Below, one piece after another: positions 18,949 to 28,100 of a DNA stretch of 64,000 nt. The position numbers and the translations under genes were made by a program. This DNA is from CAYMPH01 sp964392365. GTDB lineage: Bacteria; Spirochaetota; UBA4802; UBA5550. Each line of letters opens with the position of its first letter. The first letter of the stretch is position 1. Below the pieces are notes generated by a model. It saw only the letters and a program-made list of their open reading frames with translations. It made no database searches and was not told the DNA's origin. The stretch is from positions 62,001-126,000 of the forward strand of contig CAYMPH010000001.1 in the NCBI GenBank assembly GCA_964392365.1. Reading direction: 5' to 3'.

Positions 18949-19099
18949 TAGCAGTTAACGATTTAATTAGCATTTTGTAAATTAAGTAGAAATTTGTATT
19001 CTTTGTCATCCCAGTGAAAACGGGGATCCAGTCAACAGAAATGGATTCCCGCCTAAGCGGGAATGACAGGAAGTATTCTAATTTAATCGTTAACCGCTA
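18949..19099. repeat. MITE-like inverted repeat with REP-type core
   Basis: The ends are 22-base inverted repeats with two mismatches (18949-18970 TAGCAGTTAACGATTTAATT.. against 19078-19099). Inside are two facing REP-type units, 19005-19030 (GTCATCCC...GGGGATCCA) and 19042-19067 (TGGATTCCCGCC..GGGAATGAC). The element ends just before the stop codon of the metallo-beta-lactamase-fold gene. It has no coding capacity, so it would depend on a transposase elsewhere. Confidence 0.65.
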
Positions 19100-19103
19100 A
19101 TAT

Positions 19104-19724
19104 CTAATAATATCTTTTCTGTTCCCTCACAGTTGATGTCGGAGTCCTGCCGTAGTGATGTCCCGGCCATATTACAGTATCATCAGGAAGAGATAAAATT
19201 TTATTTCTGATAGATTCCATAATCACTCTGTCCGACCCTCCAGGCAGGTCTGTCCTGCCGGTTCCTTCTGTAAACAGAGTATCCCCGGTGAAAACATTCC
19301 CCTTTATATATAGAGATATTCCGCCGGCTGTGTGTCCGGGAGTATGTATGATTTTAATCGCAACATCGCCGAGCTTGATTTCATCACCGTCTTTTAGAAG
19401 CAGCATCGGGTCCGGTGAGCTCTTCCCGCCCATAAAAAAATTCATGACCTTATTTGAAAAACCGGCAAGACCTTTCACTTCAGCTTCGTGGATTAAAAGC
19501 TGAGCACCGGTTTTTTTTATCACAAAATCGTTTCCTGAAGTATGGTCAAAATGCCCGTGAGTATTGATTACATATTTTATTTTGAATTTATGCTGGTCAA
19601 CCTTTGCAAATATTCTATCAAAATCTCCTGCCGGATCAACAAGAACTGCTTCTCCGGTTTTTTCGTCACCGATCAGATAGCAGAAAACAGCCATCCCGGT
19701 TACTAAAATCTGTTCTATTACCAT
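19104..19724 (-). CDS. Metallo-beta-lactamase-fold hydrolase, glyoxalase II-like
   Basis: The 206-residue enzyme has the binuclear metal motif THGHFDH (His56, His58, Asp60, His61), a third ligand in HTPGHTAGG, the Asp in FTGDTLF and a C-terminal PGHHYG His. This matches the YcbL/GloB-like short glyoxalase II group or persulfide dioxygenase relatives. The likely reaction is hydrolysis of a glutathione-type thioester such as S-lactoylglutathione, but the long substrate domain of true GloB is absent. The final codons adjoin a MITE-like repeat. It is one of three MBL-fold genes in a row. Confidence 0.88.
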   Translation of the reverse strand: MVIEQILVTGMAVFCYLIGDEKTGEAVLVDPAGDFDRIFAKVDQHKFKIKYVINTHGHFDHTSGNDFVIKKTGAQLLIHEAEVKGLAGFSNKVMNFFMGGKSSPDPMLLLKDGDEIKLGDVAIKIIHTPGHTAGGISLYIKGNVFTGDTLFTEGTGRTDLPGGSDRVIMESIRNKILSLPDDTVIWPGHHYGRTPTSTVREQKRYY

Positions 19725-19835
19725 AACATATCTCCATTTATATAAAAAACTTACTGATTCCTGAATAAATCTTAATAAATCTTTTTTGTCAAGAAAATGA
19801 TTTACTAAATAATAATTATCAGAAATAATATCCGG

Positions 19836-19863
19836 TTGACAAAGAATAATTATGGAATATAAA
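19836..19863 (+). promoter_or_regulatory. Sigma-70-type promoter
   Basis: A perfect TTGACA at 19836-19841, a 16-base spacer and TATAAA at 19858-19863 lie about 29 bases before the ATG at 19892. The predicted leader is short, and no Shine-Dalgarno motif is visible in it. Confidence 0.65.
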
Positions 19864-19891
19864 TAGTTAATTTAATCAACAGATCACGTTA

Positions 19892-20758
19892 ATGTCAAAA
19901 ATAAACAGAGATAAATATAATATAAAAATCAAATTCTGGGGCACCAGAGGCTCTATTCCCACGCCAGGAAAATACTTTTTAAAGTATGGAGGGAATACAC
20001 CCTGTGTAGAAATAAGATGCGGCGATACTATAATAATACTCGATGCAGGCACAGGGCTTCGCGAACTTGGCGGGTCTCTTCTTCATGAATTCGGCGCATC
20101 TCCACGCGAATATAACATACTCATCACGCATACTCACTGGGACCACATCCAGGGATTTCCCTTTTTCCATATGGCGTATCTTCCCGGAAATAAAATATCA
20201 TTCTATGGGGGAAACAGCGTATCAGCTCTTGAAAAGCTGATATACGGCCAGATGGAAAAGGAATATTTTCCTGTAACAGTTAACGAACTTGCTTCCAAGG
20301 TTGTTTTCAACACTCTCACGGAAAGTCCTTTTTACATTGATGATGTTAAAATTTATTTCACGCATCTGATACACCCTGCATTATCTCTGGGTTTCAGGAT
20401 AGAATATAAAGGAAAAGTAGTTGTTTATGCAACGGACAGCGAGATTTCAGACGATCCTGAAATTGAAAAAATAAATGAAAAAAACATAGGGAATCTGATT
20501 TCAAATGCAGACGTGCTTATCGCAGATTGTCAGTACACTACTGAAGAATATAAAAATAAAACCGGCTGGGGACACACATCAATAAGCAAATCAATTGAAA
20601 TAAGCAATAAGTTTAACGTGAAAAATCTTTTTGCATTTCACCACGATCCTCTTCGCACTGATGAGGAACTCGATATCATGATTGATAAAGCAGGCAGGCT
20701 TGTAAAACCTCCAATGAAACTTTACGGAGCAGCTGAAAAAACATCTATTTATCTGTAA
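19892..20758 (+). CDS. Metallo-beta-lactamase-fold hydrolase
   Basis: The 288-residue protein has the MBL metal motif THTHWDHIQG near residue 75 after KFWGTRGSIPTPG and LDAGTGLREL, a combination typical of the Lactamase_B_2 (PhnP/RNase Z-like) group widespread in bacteria and often linked to GAF-type signalling proteins. Further ligands are the His in TDSE and FAFHHDP regions. The substrate may be a phosphodiester, perhaps a cyclic nucleotide, but none is established. It is divergent from the glyoxalase II-like gene and driven by the good promoter just upstream. Confidence 0.85.
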   Translation: MSKINRDKYNIKIKFWGTRGSIPTPGKYFLKYGGNTPCVEIRCGDTIIILDAGTGLRELGGSLLHEFGASPREYNILITHTHWDHIQGFPFFHMAYLPGNKISFYGGNSVSALEKLIYGQMEKEYFPVTVNELASKVVFNTLTESPFYIDDVKIYFTHLIHPALSLGFRIEYKGKVVVYATDSEISDDPEIEKINEKNIGNLISNADVLIADCQYTTEEYKNKTGWGHTSISKSIEISNKFNVKNLFAFHHDPLRTDEELDIMIDKAGRLVKPPMKLYGAAEKTSIYL

Positions 20759-20763
20759 GCTAT

Positions 20764-21534
20764 TTATTCAAGACAAAATACTTCCGACACTTCATATCTG
20801 CTTGCAACTGCAAGAGGAATTTTAAGCGGGTTATACTGCCTGTGTGTTTTAATAACAACATCAGGCGAATTATTCGTTTCAGACAGATGAGACAGACATG
20901 CCCATCTCAAACGTTTCGATGTCAATCCGGCAAGAAGCTCAGCTGATTCCAGATTGGACAAATGCCCTCCGGAACCGATTATCCTTTTTTTAAGAAACAA
21001 CGGATACGGTCCTGTTTCAAGCATATGAGGATCGTAATTGCTTTCAATAAAAACACCATCCAGCGAATTCACTGTTTTTATCAGTTCAGGAAAAACATAA
21101 CCAAGATCAGTTAAAACCCCGAGCCTGCAGCTCCCGTCATCAATAATAAAACCGACTCCGTCAACTCCATCATGCGGAGTCTGAACTGTATGAACTGAAA
21201 TTTTTCCGAAATCCAGAGTTTTTCCTGCTTCAAAATGATGAAGTTTAGTGATATCGCCGATTTTATTTTTTCTCACTGCAGAAGCTAATGTGGGTTTTGT
21301 AACATAAACCGGAATTCCGAATTTTCTTGAAAGAATGCCCATTGCAATGGTATGATCGCTGTGGTCGTGTGAAATAATCAAAGCATCAACCTGTCTGATA
21401 TCGCGGCTGTGGACTTCGAGACGTTTAAGAGTCTGGATACCGCTAATACCTGCATCAAACAGCAGCCGGACGCCGCCTGATTCAACATAAATACAATTTC
21501 CGTTACTGCCGGATTGCAAAGAGATTGCCTGCAT
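20764..21534 (-). CDS. YycJ/WalJ-like MBL-fold exonuclease-type protein
   Basis: The 256-residue protein begins ISLQSGSNGNC, the hallmark of the YycJ/WalJ family, and has the MBL motif SHDHSDH near residue 55. Other conserved pieces are TPHDGVDGVGF, ESNYDP and LSHLSETNN. Studied YycJ-type proteins show DNA 5'-3' exonuclease activity and influence cell division or mismatch repair. It converges on the previous MBL gene with a five-base gap. Full length for the family. Confidence 0.88.
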   Translation of the reverse strand: MQAISLQSGSNGNCIYVESGGVRLLFDAGISGIQTLKRLEVHSRDIRQVDALIISHDHSDHTIAMGILSRKFGIPVYVTKPTLASAVRKNKIGDITKLHHFEAGKTLDFGKISVHTVQTPHDGVDGVGFIIDDGSCRLGVLTDLGYVFPELIKTVNSLDGVFIESNYDPHMLETGPYPLFLKKRIIGSGGHLSNLESAELLAGLTSKRLRWACLSHLSETNNSPDVVIKTHRQYNPLKIPLAVASRYEVSEVFCLE

Positions 21535-21689
21535 TTTTTAATCCACATATATTCTAAAGATATAAACCATTTAAAATTCAGCAATATCTATATCAATACA
21601 TTATTTTTTATAATTTTTTCCAATATACAGAAAATAACTTAAAACAATAACCATTCTTTCAATAAAATCATCATCAGAATAAAAACCAA

Positions 21690-21718
21690 TTGACTTAATA
21701 AAATTATGATTATATTAT
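21690..21718 (+). promoter_or_regulatory. Sigma-70-type promoter for srkA operon
   Basis: TTGACT at 21690-21695, a 17-base spacer and TATTAT at 21713-21718 (five of six matches in each hexamer). It lies about 28 bases before the ATG at 21747. Confidence 0.65.
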
Positions 21719-21746
21719 ACATTAATTAAAAAAACCGGTAATATAA

Positions 21747-22787
21747 ATGAATCCTGAAGAAAACTTTTTCCAGCTGTATCCTGATGTTATAATCAAGGCT
21801 CTCGAGGATGCAGGATTTAATCCTACAGGCCAGTGCCTGCAGCTTAACTCTCTGGAAAACAGGGTATATTCGTTAATGCTTGAAGACAATTCCCATGCAG
21901 TTATGAAATTTTACCGGCCGGGCAGATGGAACATTGATCAGATACTCGAAGAGCACGATTTCATAAACGATCTAGTATTGGACGAAATTCCGGTTTGCGC
22001 TCCTCTGATACTATCAAACAATAAAACGATAATGGAAACTGAAGGCATGTTTTATTCAGTGTGGCAGCGTACAGGCGGCAGAATACCGGAAGAGTTCAGC
22101 GAAGAAATGCTTATGACAATCGGCAGGCTGATAGCACGGCTTCATAATAACGGCGCTGTAAAACAGGCTAAACACCGTTTAAAAATGAATTCAGAAAATT
22201 TTATTCTAAAGCCCCTGAAATTCTTAACAGACAATAATTTCATTCCTAAACTTCTTGTGAAAGAATTTGAAAAATACGCACTCGGTGCTGCTCACGCACT
22301 TAATGAATCTTTAAAAGACGTCCCTGTTCACAGGATTCACGGAGACTGTCACTGGGGAAATCTGCTTCATAATGACAGAAATTTATTCTTCCTCGATTTT
22401 GACGATTTCGTTACAGGTCCGGCAGTGCAGGATATATGGATGATTGCTCCTGCCATTGATGCCAGAGGGATTGCTGACAGGGAAATTCTTATAGAAGGAT
22501 ACCGCCAGTTCAGGAATTTTGAGACAAGATGGCTTCATGCAGTTAACCCTTTAAAAGCATCAAGATATATTAATTACGCTGCGTGGATAGCAAAACGCAT
22601 TGATGATCCCACTTTTAAAAATGCTTTCCCTAATTTCGGCACTGAAGAATACTGGGAAAAAGAAACAAGCGATCTTGAACACATGATTAAAGAGGGATTT
22701 GAACCTGAGTATATTCGCGAAAGTGAAAATATCCCCAAAGAAGATCACTCAAAACTGACAAATAAAGATTATTTTTTTGATATGTAA
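21747..22787 (+). CDS. srkA: SrkA (YihE)-like protein kinase
   Basis: This 346-residue kinase-like protein belongs to the APH/SrkA group. Visible features are LNSLENRVYSL (nucleotide loop), VMKFYRPGRW with the ATP-binding Lys, the catalytic loop HGDCHWGN and metal-binding LDFDD. Escherichia coli SrkA is a stress-response Ser/Thr kinase that counteracts programmed death after envelope stress. It is followed after 25 bases by the FlgO/CsgG-like TPR gene, so the two likely share the promoter upstream. Confidence 0.9.
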   Translation: MNPEENFFQLYPDVIIKALEDAGFNPTGQCLQLNSLENRVYSLMLEDNSHAVMKFYRPGRWNIDQILEEHDFINDLVLDEIPVCAPLILSNNKTIMETEGMFYSVWQRTGGRIPEEFSEEMLMTIGRLIARLHNNGAVKQAKHRLKMNSENFILKPLKFLTDNNFIPKLLVKEFEKYALGAAHALNESLKDVPVHRIHGDCHWGNLLHNDRNLFFLDFDDFVTGPAVQDIWMIAPAIDARGIADREILIEGYRQFRNFETRWLHAVNPLKASRYINYAAWIAKRIDDPTFKNAFPNFGTEEYWEKETSDLEHMIKEGFEPEYIRESENIPKEDHSKLTNKDYFFDM

Positions 22788-22812
22788 TATAATAAAATTT
22801 TCGAGGATGCGC

Positions 22813-24057
22813 ATGAAAAAATTTAAAATTATCTCCATGTTATTTATAATAATAATTATGACAGCAATGTCCCTTTACTCCAAAGAGGCAACTGCATCAA
22901 AAGATACTGTTTCCATTTTATATTTCGAAAACACTGCAAAAAACAGGGAATATGACTGGCTGTCAAAAGGTATTGCAGACATGCTGATTTCTGAAATTGC
23001 CGGAACAGGTGTTGTAGATGTTGTTGAAAGAGAAAATTTAAAAAAAATAATCAAAGAGCAGGAACTTTCCATGACGGGGCTTATTGATGATGCAAAAGCA
23101 CTTGAAGTAGGAAAACTCCTCAGCGCAACAAAACTTATTTATGGATCATACATTATTCAGGGAAATACAATAATTATCAATGGTAAACTTACAGATACTG
23201 AAAGCGGAAAAATTACAGCAGTATTCTCCGTAAAAGGCAATACAGAAGCAATACTTTTTCTTCAGAACGAGCTGTCTTTAAAAGCTCAAAAAGCTCTCGG
23301 TTTTCAGACAGATACCACTTTGAAACCTAAGAAAGAATATGCAGTTGAAGCAGTAAAAAAATACTATCAGGGACTTGATCTTCTTGATAACGGTTCAGTT
23401 GAAGACGCAAGAAAAAAATTCGAAGAAGCCAGTAAAATTGATCCATACTACCTTAAGCCGTATCAGGGAATAGAAGAATCGTATAAATTTCTCAAAGATT
23501 TCATTAAGATGCGGCAGCAGCGCGAAATTGCGTCCTTGTATGATAAAATTAGCAAACTCCAGACCAGGCTGAAAGAAACACCATGGAAAACTTTTGCAGA
23601 CATTGTAATGAATCCATATTATCAGAATCTTCAAAAAGAAAACCAGGCATTATATGATAAGGAAATATATGCATATTATCAGGGAGACACACCTGCGATC
23701 TGCACCTGGAATCTGCAGAATAATCTTTCTGAACTTGCTGGGTTATATGAGGAGAATTTTAAAGATACAGAAAAAGCAGCAAGCCTGTATAGGGAAATAA
23801 TCTCAATTACTGAAAAATCCAGGAAAGCTTTTAAAAAAGATCCGTTTCTTCCGGAAGTTCTATACTCAGCAGTACTCGCAAGCAACAATCTCGAACAATG
23901 GTCCGATCTCAAACTAAGATGTGAAGAACTTATGAGCAATTATCCTGACTATAGAATGATGTGGGCAATAGAAAATTTTTACAAAAAATCCCTTGAGAAA
24001 CTCAGTAACGAAAAAAAAATAAAAAGAAAAAAGGGGATATGGGGATATAAGAGATAA
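22813..24057 (+). CDS. Exported FlgO/CsgG-like protein with TPR region
   Basis: Starting at the ATG at 22813 (GAGG six bases before), the protein has 414 residues with a signal peptide at about 1-22. Residues 30-160 resemble the FlgO/CsgG domain: VSILYFENTA, DWLSKGIADMLISE, VVERENLKKIIKEQELSMTG, LLSATKLIYGSY. TPR-like helices follow from about 180. It shares the VERE..K/NKII motif and domain order with the protein at 17526, so the two are distant paralogues. Co-transcription with srkA is likely. Function probably lies in envelope assembly or monitoring, by family inference only. Confidence 0.75.
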   Translation: MKKFKIISMLFIIIIMTAMSLYSKEATASKDTVSILYFENTAKNREYDWLSKGIADMLISEIAGTGVVDVVERENLKKIIKEQELSMTGLIDDAKALEVGKLLSATKLIYGSYIIQGNTIIINGKLTDTESGKITAVFSVKGNTEAILFLQNELSLKAQKALGFQTDTTLKPKKEYAVEAVKKYYQGLDLLDNGSVEDARKKFEEASKIDPYYLKPYQGIEESYKFLKDFIKMRQQREIASLYDKISKLQTRLKETPWKTFADIVMNPYYQNLQKENQALYDKEIYAYYQGDTPAICTWNLQNNLSELAGLYEENFKDTEKAASLYREIISITEKSRKAFKKDPFLPEVLYSAVLASNNLEQWSDLKLRCEELMSNYPDYRMMWAIENFYKKSLEKLSNEKKIKRKKGIWGYKR

Positions 24058-24184
24058 GGAAATTAAGAATTTATTTTGTTTATATCCCCATCATCTCAAC
24101 TATCTCTTCCATCACCTTTTCTTACACATTTATGACTGCAGCATAATATCGAAAGAAATAATGAAAAAAATATTATTTTCAATT

Positions 24185-24565
24185 CTACCCGAGACCTCGC
24201 TTCTCAAGATCATCTTCGTCAAACCCGAAATGGTGGCCCAGTTCATGAAGAATGGTTAGTCGTATTTCTTTTCTTAATTCTTTGATATTATCGCACATAT
24301 CAAGAAGAGGGAGCCTGTATAAAGTAATCCTTGCAGGAATCACGTCTGTACTGCTTACGCTTCTTTCATTGATAGGAATTCCATCATATAAACCAAGCGT
24401 ATCCTCGAAATCTGCATCAACTTCAATATCTTCTTTAGATGGTTTTTCTGAAACTGTGAAAAATAAATCCGATGTATTATCTTTTAAATCAGAAGGAAGC
24501 GATTCAAGTATATCTGAAGCTATATCCAAAACCAGCTTCTTAAAATTCTTACGGTTCATATTCAT
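24185..24565 (-). CDS. Small zincin-type metallopeptidase family protein
   Basis: The 126-residue protein carries HELGHHFGFDEDD near its C-terminus, the HExxHxxGxxxxD signature of the DUF1025/Zincin_1 family. The N-terminal half has helix-strand composition normal for this family. These proteins are widespread in bacteria, keep a complete zinc site, and have no established substrate. It is convergent with the FlgO/CsgG-TPR gene, with about 130 non-coding bases between. Confidence 0.88.
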   Translation of the reverse strand: MNMNRKNFKKLVLDIASDILESLPSDLKDNTSDLFFTVSEKPSKEDIEVDADFEDTLGLYDGIPINERSVSSTDVIPARITLYRLPLLDMCDNIKELRKEIRLTILHELGHHFGFDEDDLEKRGLG

Positions 24566-24683
24566 TAAAAATCTATCTAATCCTTTTAATATAATAAATA
24601 AGATAAAAATCCATATATAATCCCAACTGTAACTTTAATATCGATTAAAGAACAGAAAAAAAAATAATTTATACCGAATTTTA

Positions 24684-24712
24684 TTGACAAATAATACCTC
24701 ATAGTTTTTATT
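24684..24712 (+). promoter_or_regulatory. Candidate 5S rRNA promoter
   Basis: TTGACA at 24684-24689, a 17-base spacer and TTTATT at 24707-24712 lie seven bases before the first 5S base. The -10 is a weak match. Confidence 0.45.
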
Positions 24713-24718
24713 GTCAAT

Positions 24719-24836
<118 letters not shown>

Positions 24837-24856
24837 GCAATCATACTAATAAAATA

Positions 24857-24889
24857 AAAAAAGCCGCGAAAATTTCGCGGCTTTTTTTA
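24857..24889 (+). terminator. Intrinsic terminator after 5S rRNA
   Basis: The nine-base stem GCCGCGAAA / TTTCGCGGC is flanked by A-run and T-run, so it can stop transcription from both sides: the 5S gene on the plus strand and the acyl-CoA synthetase gene on the minus strand. Confidence 0.9.
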
Positions 24890-24921
24890 TTTGAAATTTA
24901 CTTATTACAGCCGTATTAAAA

Positions 24922-26730
24922 TTACACTCCCGCCTGATCCTCAGAGTAAAGTTTCTCAATAACATCTTTATATTTTTCTACAACATTTCTTCTTTTTAAT
25001 TTCATTGTCTGAGTAAGAAGACCATTTTCTACTGTAAAATCCTCTTCAATAAAAGCAATCTTTTTAGGAATTTCATATCCGCCGAATTTTGATTTAAGAT
25101 GACCGGTAATTTCTTCTATAATCAATTTTTTTATCTGGTTGCTGTGTAGAAGCTCACCCAATGAAAATGATATATCCATCTCTTTCATGAGTTTTTCCAT
25201 AACAGGGATATTCGGCACGATAAGTGCAACATTATATGCGTGCCCATCACCTGAAACCATTACATTAAGAACATAGGGCAGAAGTTTTATATACTCCTCA
25301 ATTTCCCCGGGAAATACATATTTTCCGTTTGAAAGCTTATACTCTTCTTTAAAACGGCCGGTAATATGAAGAAATCCTTCACTGTCTATCCTGCCTCTGT
25401 CTCCGCTTCTGATTCCGCCATCCGGAGTCATTATCTCTTTTGTCTTTTCCGGTTTTTTATGATACCCCTGCATAACATTAGGACCATATATAATAACCTC
25501 GCCTTCTTCTGATCCGTCATCCACCATTGATTTATCAATGACTATATCAATTTTTTCAAGAGCCTTTCCTACTGTACCCGGCTTATACCTTGTGGAATGA
25601 CTCATTGTAATTGCAGGGCTTGTTTCAGTCATACCGTAGCAGTCATATACAGGTATTCCGATATCAAAAAAGAAACCTGCAATTTCCGGATTCATTTTTG
25701 CACTTGCAGTTAGAGCACCCTCAAGCCTTCCGCCGAACTTGGCCCTGATTTTACTTAAAACTATTTTATTAAGCAGAATATATTTTAAACTTGTTTTCCC
25801 GGTTTCACGTTTTTTATGTGCTGCCTTAATAGCCGCATTAAACAGCTTAAGCTTCAAACCGCCTTCATCATGCATTGTTTCTATTATTTTTCCGTATATT
25901 TTATTAAACACTCTCGGAACAGATATTAGATATGTTGGAGCAACCTTTGCCATATCTTCACTGAGAGTATCAAGAGTATCCATTAATGCAATAGCTCCTC
26001 CGAATTGCAGCCAGTTATTAAGCTCTGCTGATAATCCGTAGCTGTGTGCCCATGGAAGATGAGCGAATGATACTGAATGCTCATTGAGCTCTGTAAAAAG
26101 ATGCCATCCTGACTGGCTGCAGCTTGTACAGTTTCCATGAGAAAGAAGAACTCCTTTCGGATCTCCGGTTGTTCCGCTCGTATAAATCAGTACTGCAATA
26201 TCATTAGGTGACGGCATAATTGATTTTACAGGCTTGGCTTTACCGTTATTTTCAAGTGAAAGCATTGAATCATTGCCGTCTCCGGCAATCAGTACAACAT
26301 GTTTTAAAGTTGAAATTTCATTTGGCAGATTTTTAACTTTTTCATAAATCTGTTTTGTTGAAACAAAAAGGACTTTGATTTCAGCATCTTCTATTATATA
26401 CTTCCAGACAGTGTACAGCTCCACTTCATACATTGGCACGAATCTGGCAGATAATCCGTAAGAGGCAAAAGCGCAAACCACCCATTCAGCGCTGTTTTTT
26501 GATATAATTCCTACAGCATCGTCCTTTCCTATTCCAAGTCCTGCAAGTCCGCCTCTAAGGTTGTTAACCCTTTCAGCGATCTGCCCGTAGGTAACCCAGT
26601 TATAATTTCCTTCTTTATCTTTTGTGCCCAGGAATCTGTTGGCGGAATATTTTGAAACTGAAGTCTCAAATAATTCAACCAGATTATCAGGCTTGGCGAA
26701 AGTTCCATCCCATGTTTTATTAAATTGCAT
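24922..26730 (-). CDS. Long-chain acyl-CoA synthetase (AMP-dependent)
   Basis: The 602-residue protein is a full-length ANL enzyme of the FadD15/ACSBG type. The ATP/AMP motif is YTSGTTGDPKG near residue 185, the adenylate-binding motif YGMTETSP lies near 370, and the GDRGRIDSEGFLHITGR / KEEYKLSNGKYVFPGEIE hinge and A8 regions are complete. It activates fatty acids to acyl-CoA through an acyl-adenylate, supporting lipid synthesis or beta-oxidation. The TTTTCTCC-rich sequence upstream gives a GGAG-type ribosome binding site. It stands alone and shares the bidirectional terminator with the 5S gene. Confidence 0.93.
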   Translation of the reverse strand: MQFNKTWDGTFAKPDNLVELFETSVSKYSANRFLGTKDKEGNYNWVTYGQIAERVNNLRGGLAGLGIGKDDAVGIISKNSAEWVVCAFASYGLSARFVPMYEVELYTVWKYIIEDAEIKVLFVSTKQIYEKVKNLPNEISTLKHVVLIAGDGNDSMLSLENNGKAKPVKSIMPSPNDIAVLIYTSGTTGDPKGVLLSHGNCTSCSQSGWHLFTELNEHSVSFAHLPWAHSYGLSAELNNWLQFGGAIALMDTLDTLSEDMAKVAPTYLISVPRVFNKIYGKIIETMHDEGGLKLKLFNAAIKAAHKKRETGKTSLKYILLNKIVLSKIRAKFGGRLEGALTASAKMNPEIAGFFFDIGIPVYDCYGMTETSPAITMSHSTRYKPGTVGKALEKIDIVIDKSMVDDGSEEGEVIIYGPNVMQGYHKKPEKTKEIMTPDGGIRSGDRGRIDSEGFLHITGRFKEEYKLSNGKYVFPGEIEEYIKLLPYVLNVMVSGDGHAYNVALIVPNIPVMEKLMKEMDISFSLGELLHSNQIKKLIIEEITGHLKSKFGGYEIPKKIAFIEEDFTVENGLLTQTMKLKRRNVVEKYKDVIEKLYSEDQAGV

Positions 26731-26958
26731 AATTTTCTCCTTATTTTTTCTGCTATAATAACTCTAATTAATCTATTTTTATATTTTATGGTTTTTTATT
26801 CAACTTTTTATTATAAGATAATAATATATTATTATCTTTTTTGTTTTAATTTCAATGATTCAGTTCGGTTGTTTTATATAAAAATAAAACATTATTTAAT
26901 ATAAAATCAGAATAGTATACTCATTGACAACAACTTACGATTTTTTAATTTATACAAC

Positions 26959-28092
26959 ATGAAAATAATTCATTTATCTGACACGCATATCGGTTTCAAC
27001 GAACTCGACAAGGTAACCAGAGACGGCATCAATGTCCGCGAACAGGATTTCTATAATGCGTTCGAAAAAACAATTAATAGAATTATTGAAATCAGACCTG
27101 CCGCAGTTATTCATACAGGTGACTTTTTCCACAGACCGTCTCCTGCAAACCGTCCGATGATTTTCGGATTATCCCAGCTGAAAAGACTCGAAAGAGAAAA
27201 AATTCCATTTTATGTAATTTCCGGAAATCACGAAACACCCAGAACAGCCTATTCAAGCCCCATACTTCAGGCATTCAGCACTCTTGATAATGTTTTTCCA
27301 ATTTACGGGCGTAATTACGAAAAACATGAAACCGGCGATTTCATCATTCATGGAGTTCCTCACATTAATGATGAATCAGTTTACTCAGATGAACTGAAAA
27401 AAGTAAAAATTATTTCAGGACGGATAAATATTCTGATGCTTCACACTACTGTCGGAAAAGATTATATCATGGATGAATATGGTGAAAAAGTTTTACCGGA
27501 TGAAATGTATGAATCTCTTAAAGAATTTAATTATACCGCACTCGGACACTGGCACAATTTTCAACAGATAAGAAAAGCAGGCAATGCATGGTATTCAGGG
27601 TCTACAGAAAGACTGAGCGAAAAAGAAGCAGACAAAGATAAAGGTTTTATTATTGCCGATTTCAATGATAAAGACGATGTAAAAATAAATTTTGAAACTA
27701 TAGCAACACGCACATGGAAAAGAATTGATATTGCAACCTGCGCTGATAAAACAATTGAAGATTTAAAAAAAGAAATAATTTCAGCTGCAGATTCATTTAA
27801 CAGTGATGAAGCAATTATAACCATAAATCTATATAATATAAAACCTGAGCAGAGTATAGAGATTTCAAATAAAGACCTCACGGATATTTTTCCTGATGCT
27901 CTTACTGTAATACCGAGACGTTTTTTATTCAGCGGGAAAGAGAATTTTTCTTCAAAATTTTCATCACACGAAACCATGGATGAGTTATTTGATTCATATC
28001 TGAAAAACAAATGCGAAAATGAAGCTGAATTCATTCAAATGAAAGAATTATCCTCCAGATACTTCAGTACACTCAACCGCGGGATGGAGTGA
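26959..28092 (+). CDS. sbcD: SbcD/Mre11-like DNA repair exonuclease
   Basis: The 377-residue protein has the calcineurin-type phosphoesterase motifs in order: SDTHIG at the N-terminus, HTGDFFHR, SGNHETP, HTTVGK and GHWHNF. These coordinate two Mn ions for DNA end processing. With the following gene it forms the SbcCD (Mre11-Rad50) nuclease that cleaves hairpins and blocked ends. A TTGACA at 26924-26929 lies 30 bases upstream, but no good Shine-Dalgarno sequence is seen. Length is normal. Confidence 0.93.
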   Translation: MKIIHLSDTHIGFNELDKVTRDGINVREQDFYNAFEKTINRIIEIRPAAVIHTGDFFHRPSPANRPMIFGLSQLKRLEREKIPFYVISGNHETPRTAYSSPILQAFSTLDNVFPIYGRNYEKHETGDFIIHGVPHINDESVYSDELKKVKIISGRINILMLHTTVGKDYIMDEYGEKVLPDEMYESLKEFNYTALGHWHNFQQIRKAGNAWYSGSTERLSEKEADKDKGFIIADFNDKDDVKINFETIATRTWKRIDIATCADKTIEDLKKEIISAADSFNSDEAIITINLYNIKPEQSIEISNKDLTDIFPDALTVIPRRFLFSGKENFSSKFSSHETMDELFDSYLKNKCENEAEFIQMKELSSRYFSTLNRGME

Positions 28093-28100
28093 TTTCATAG

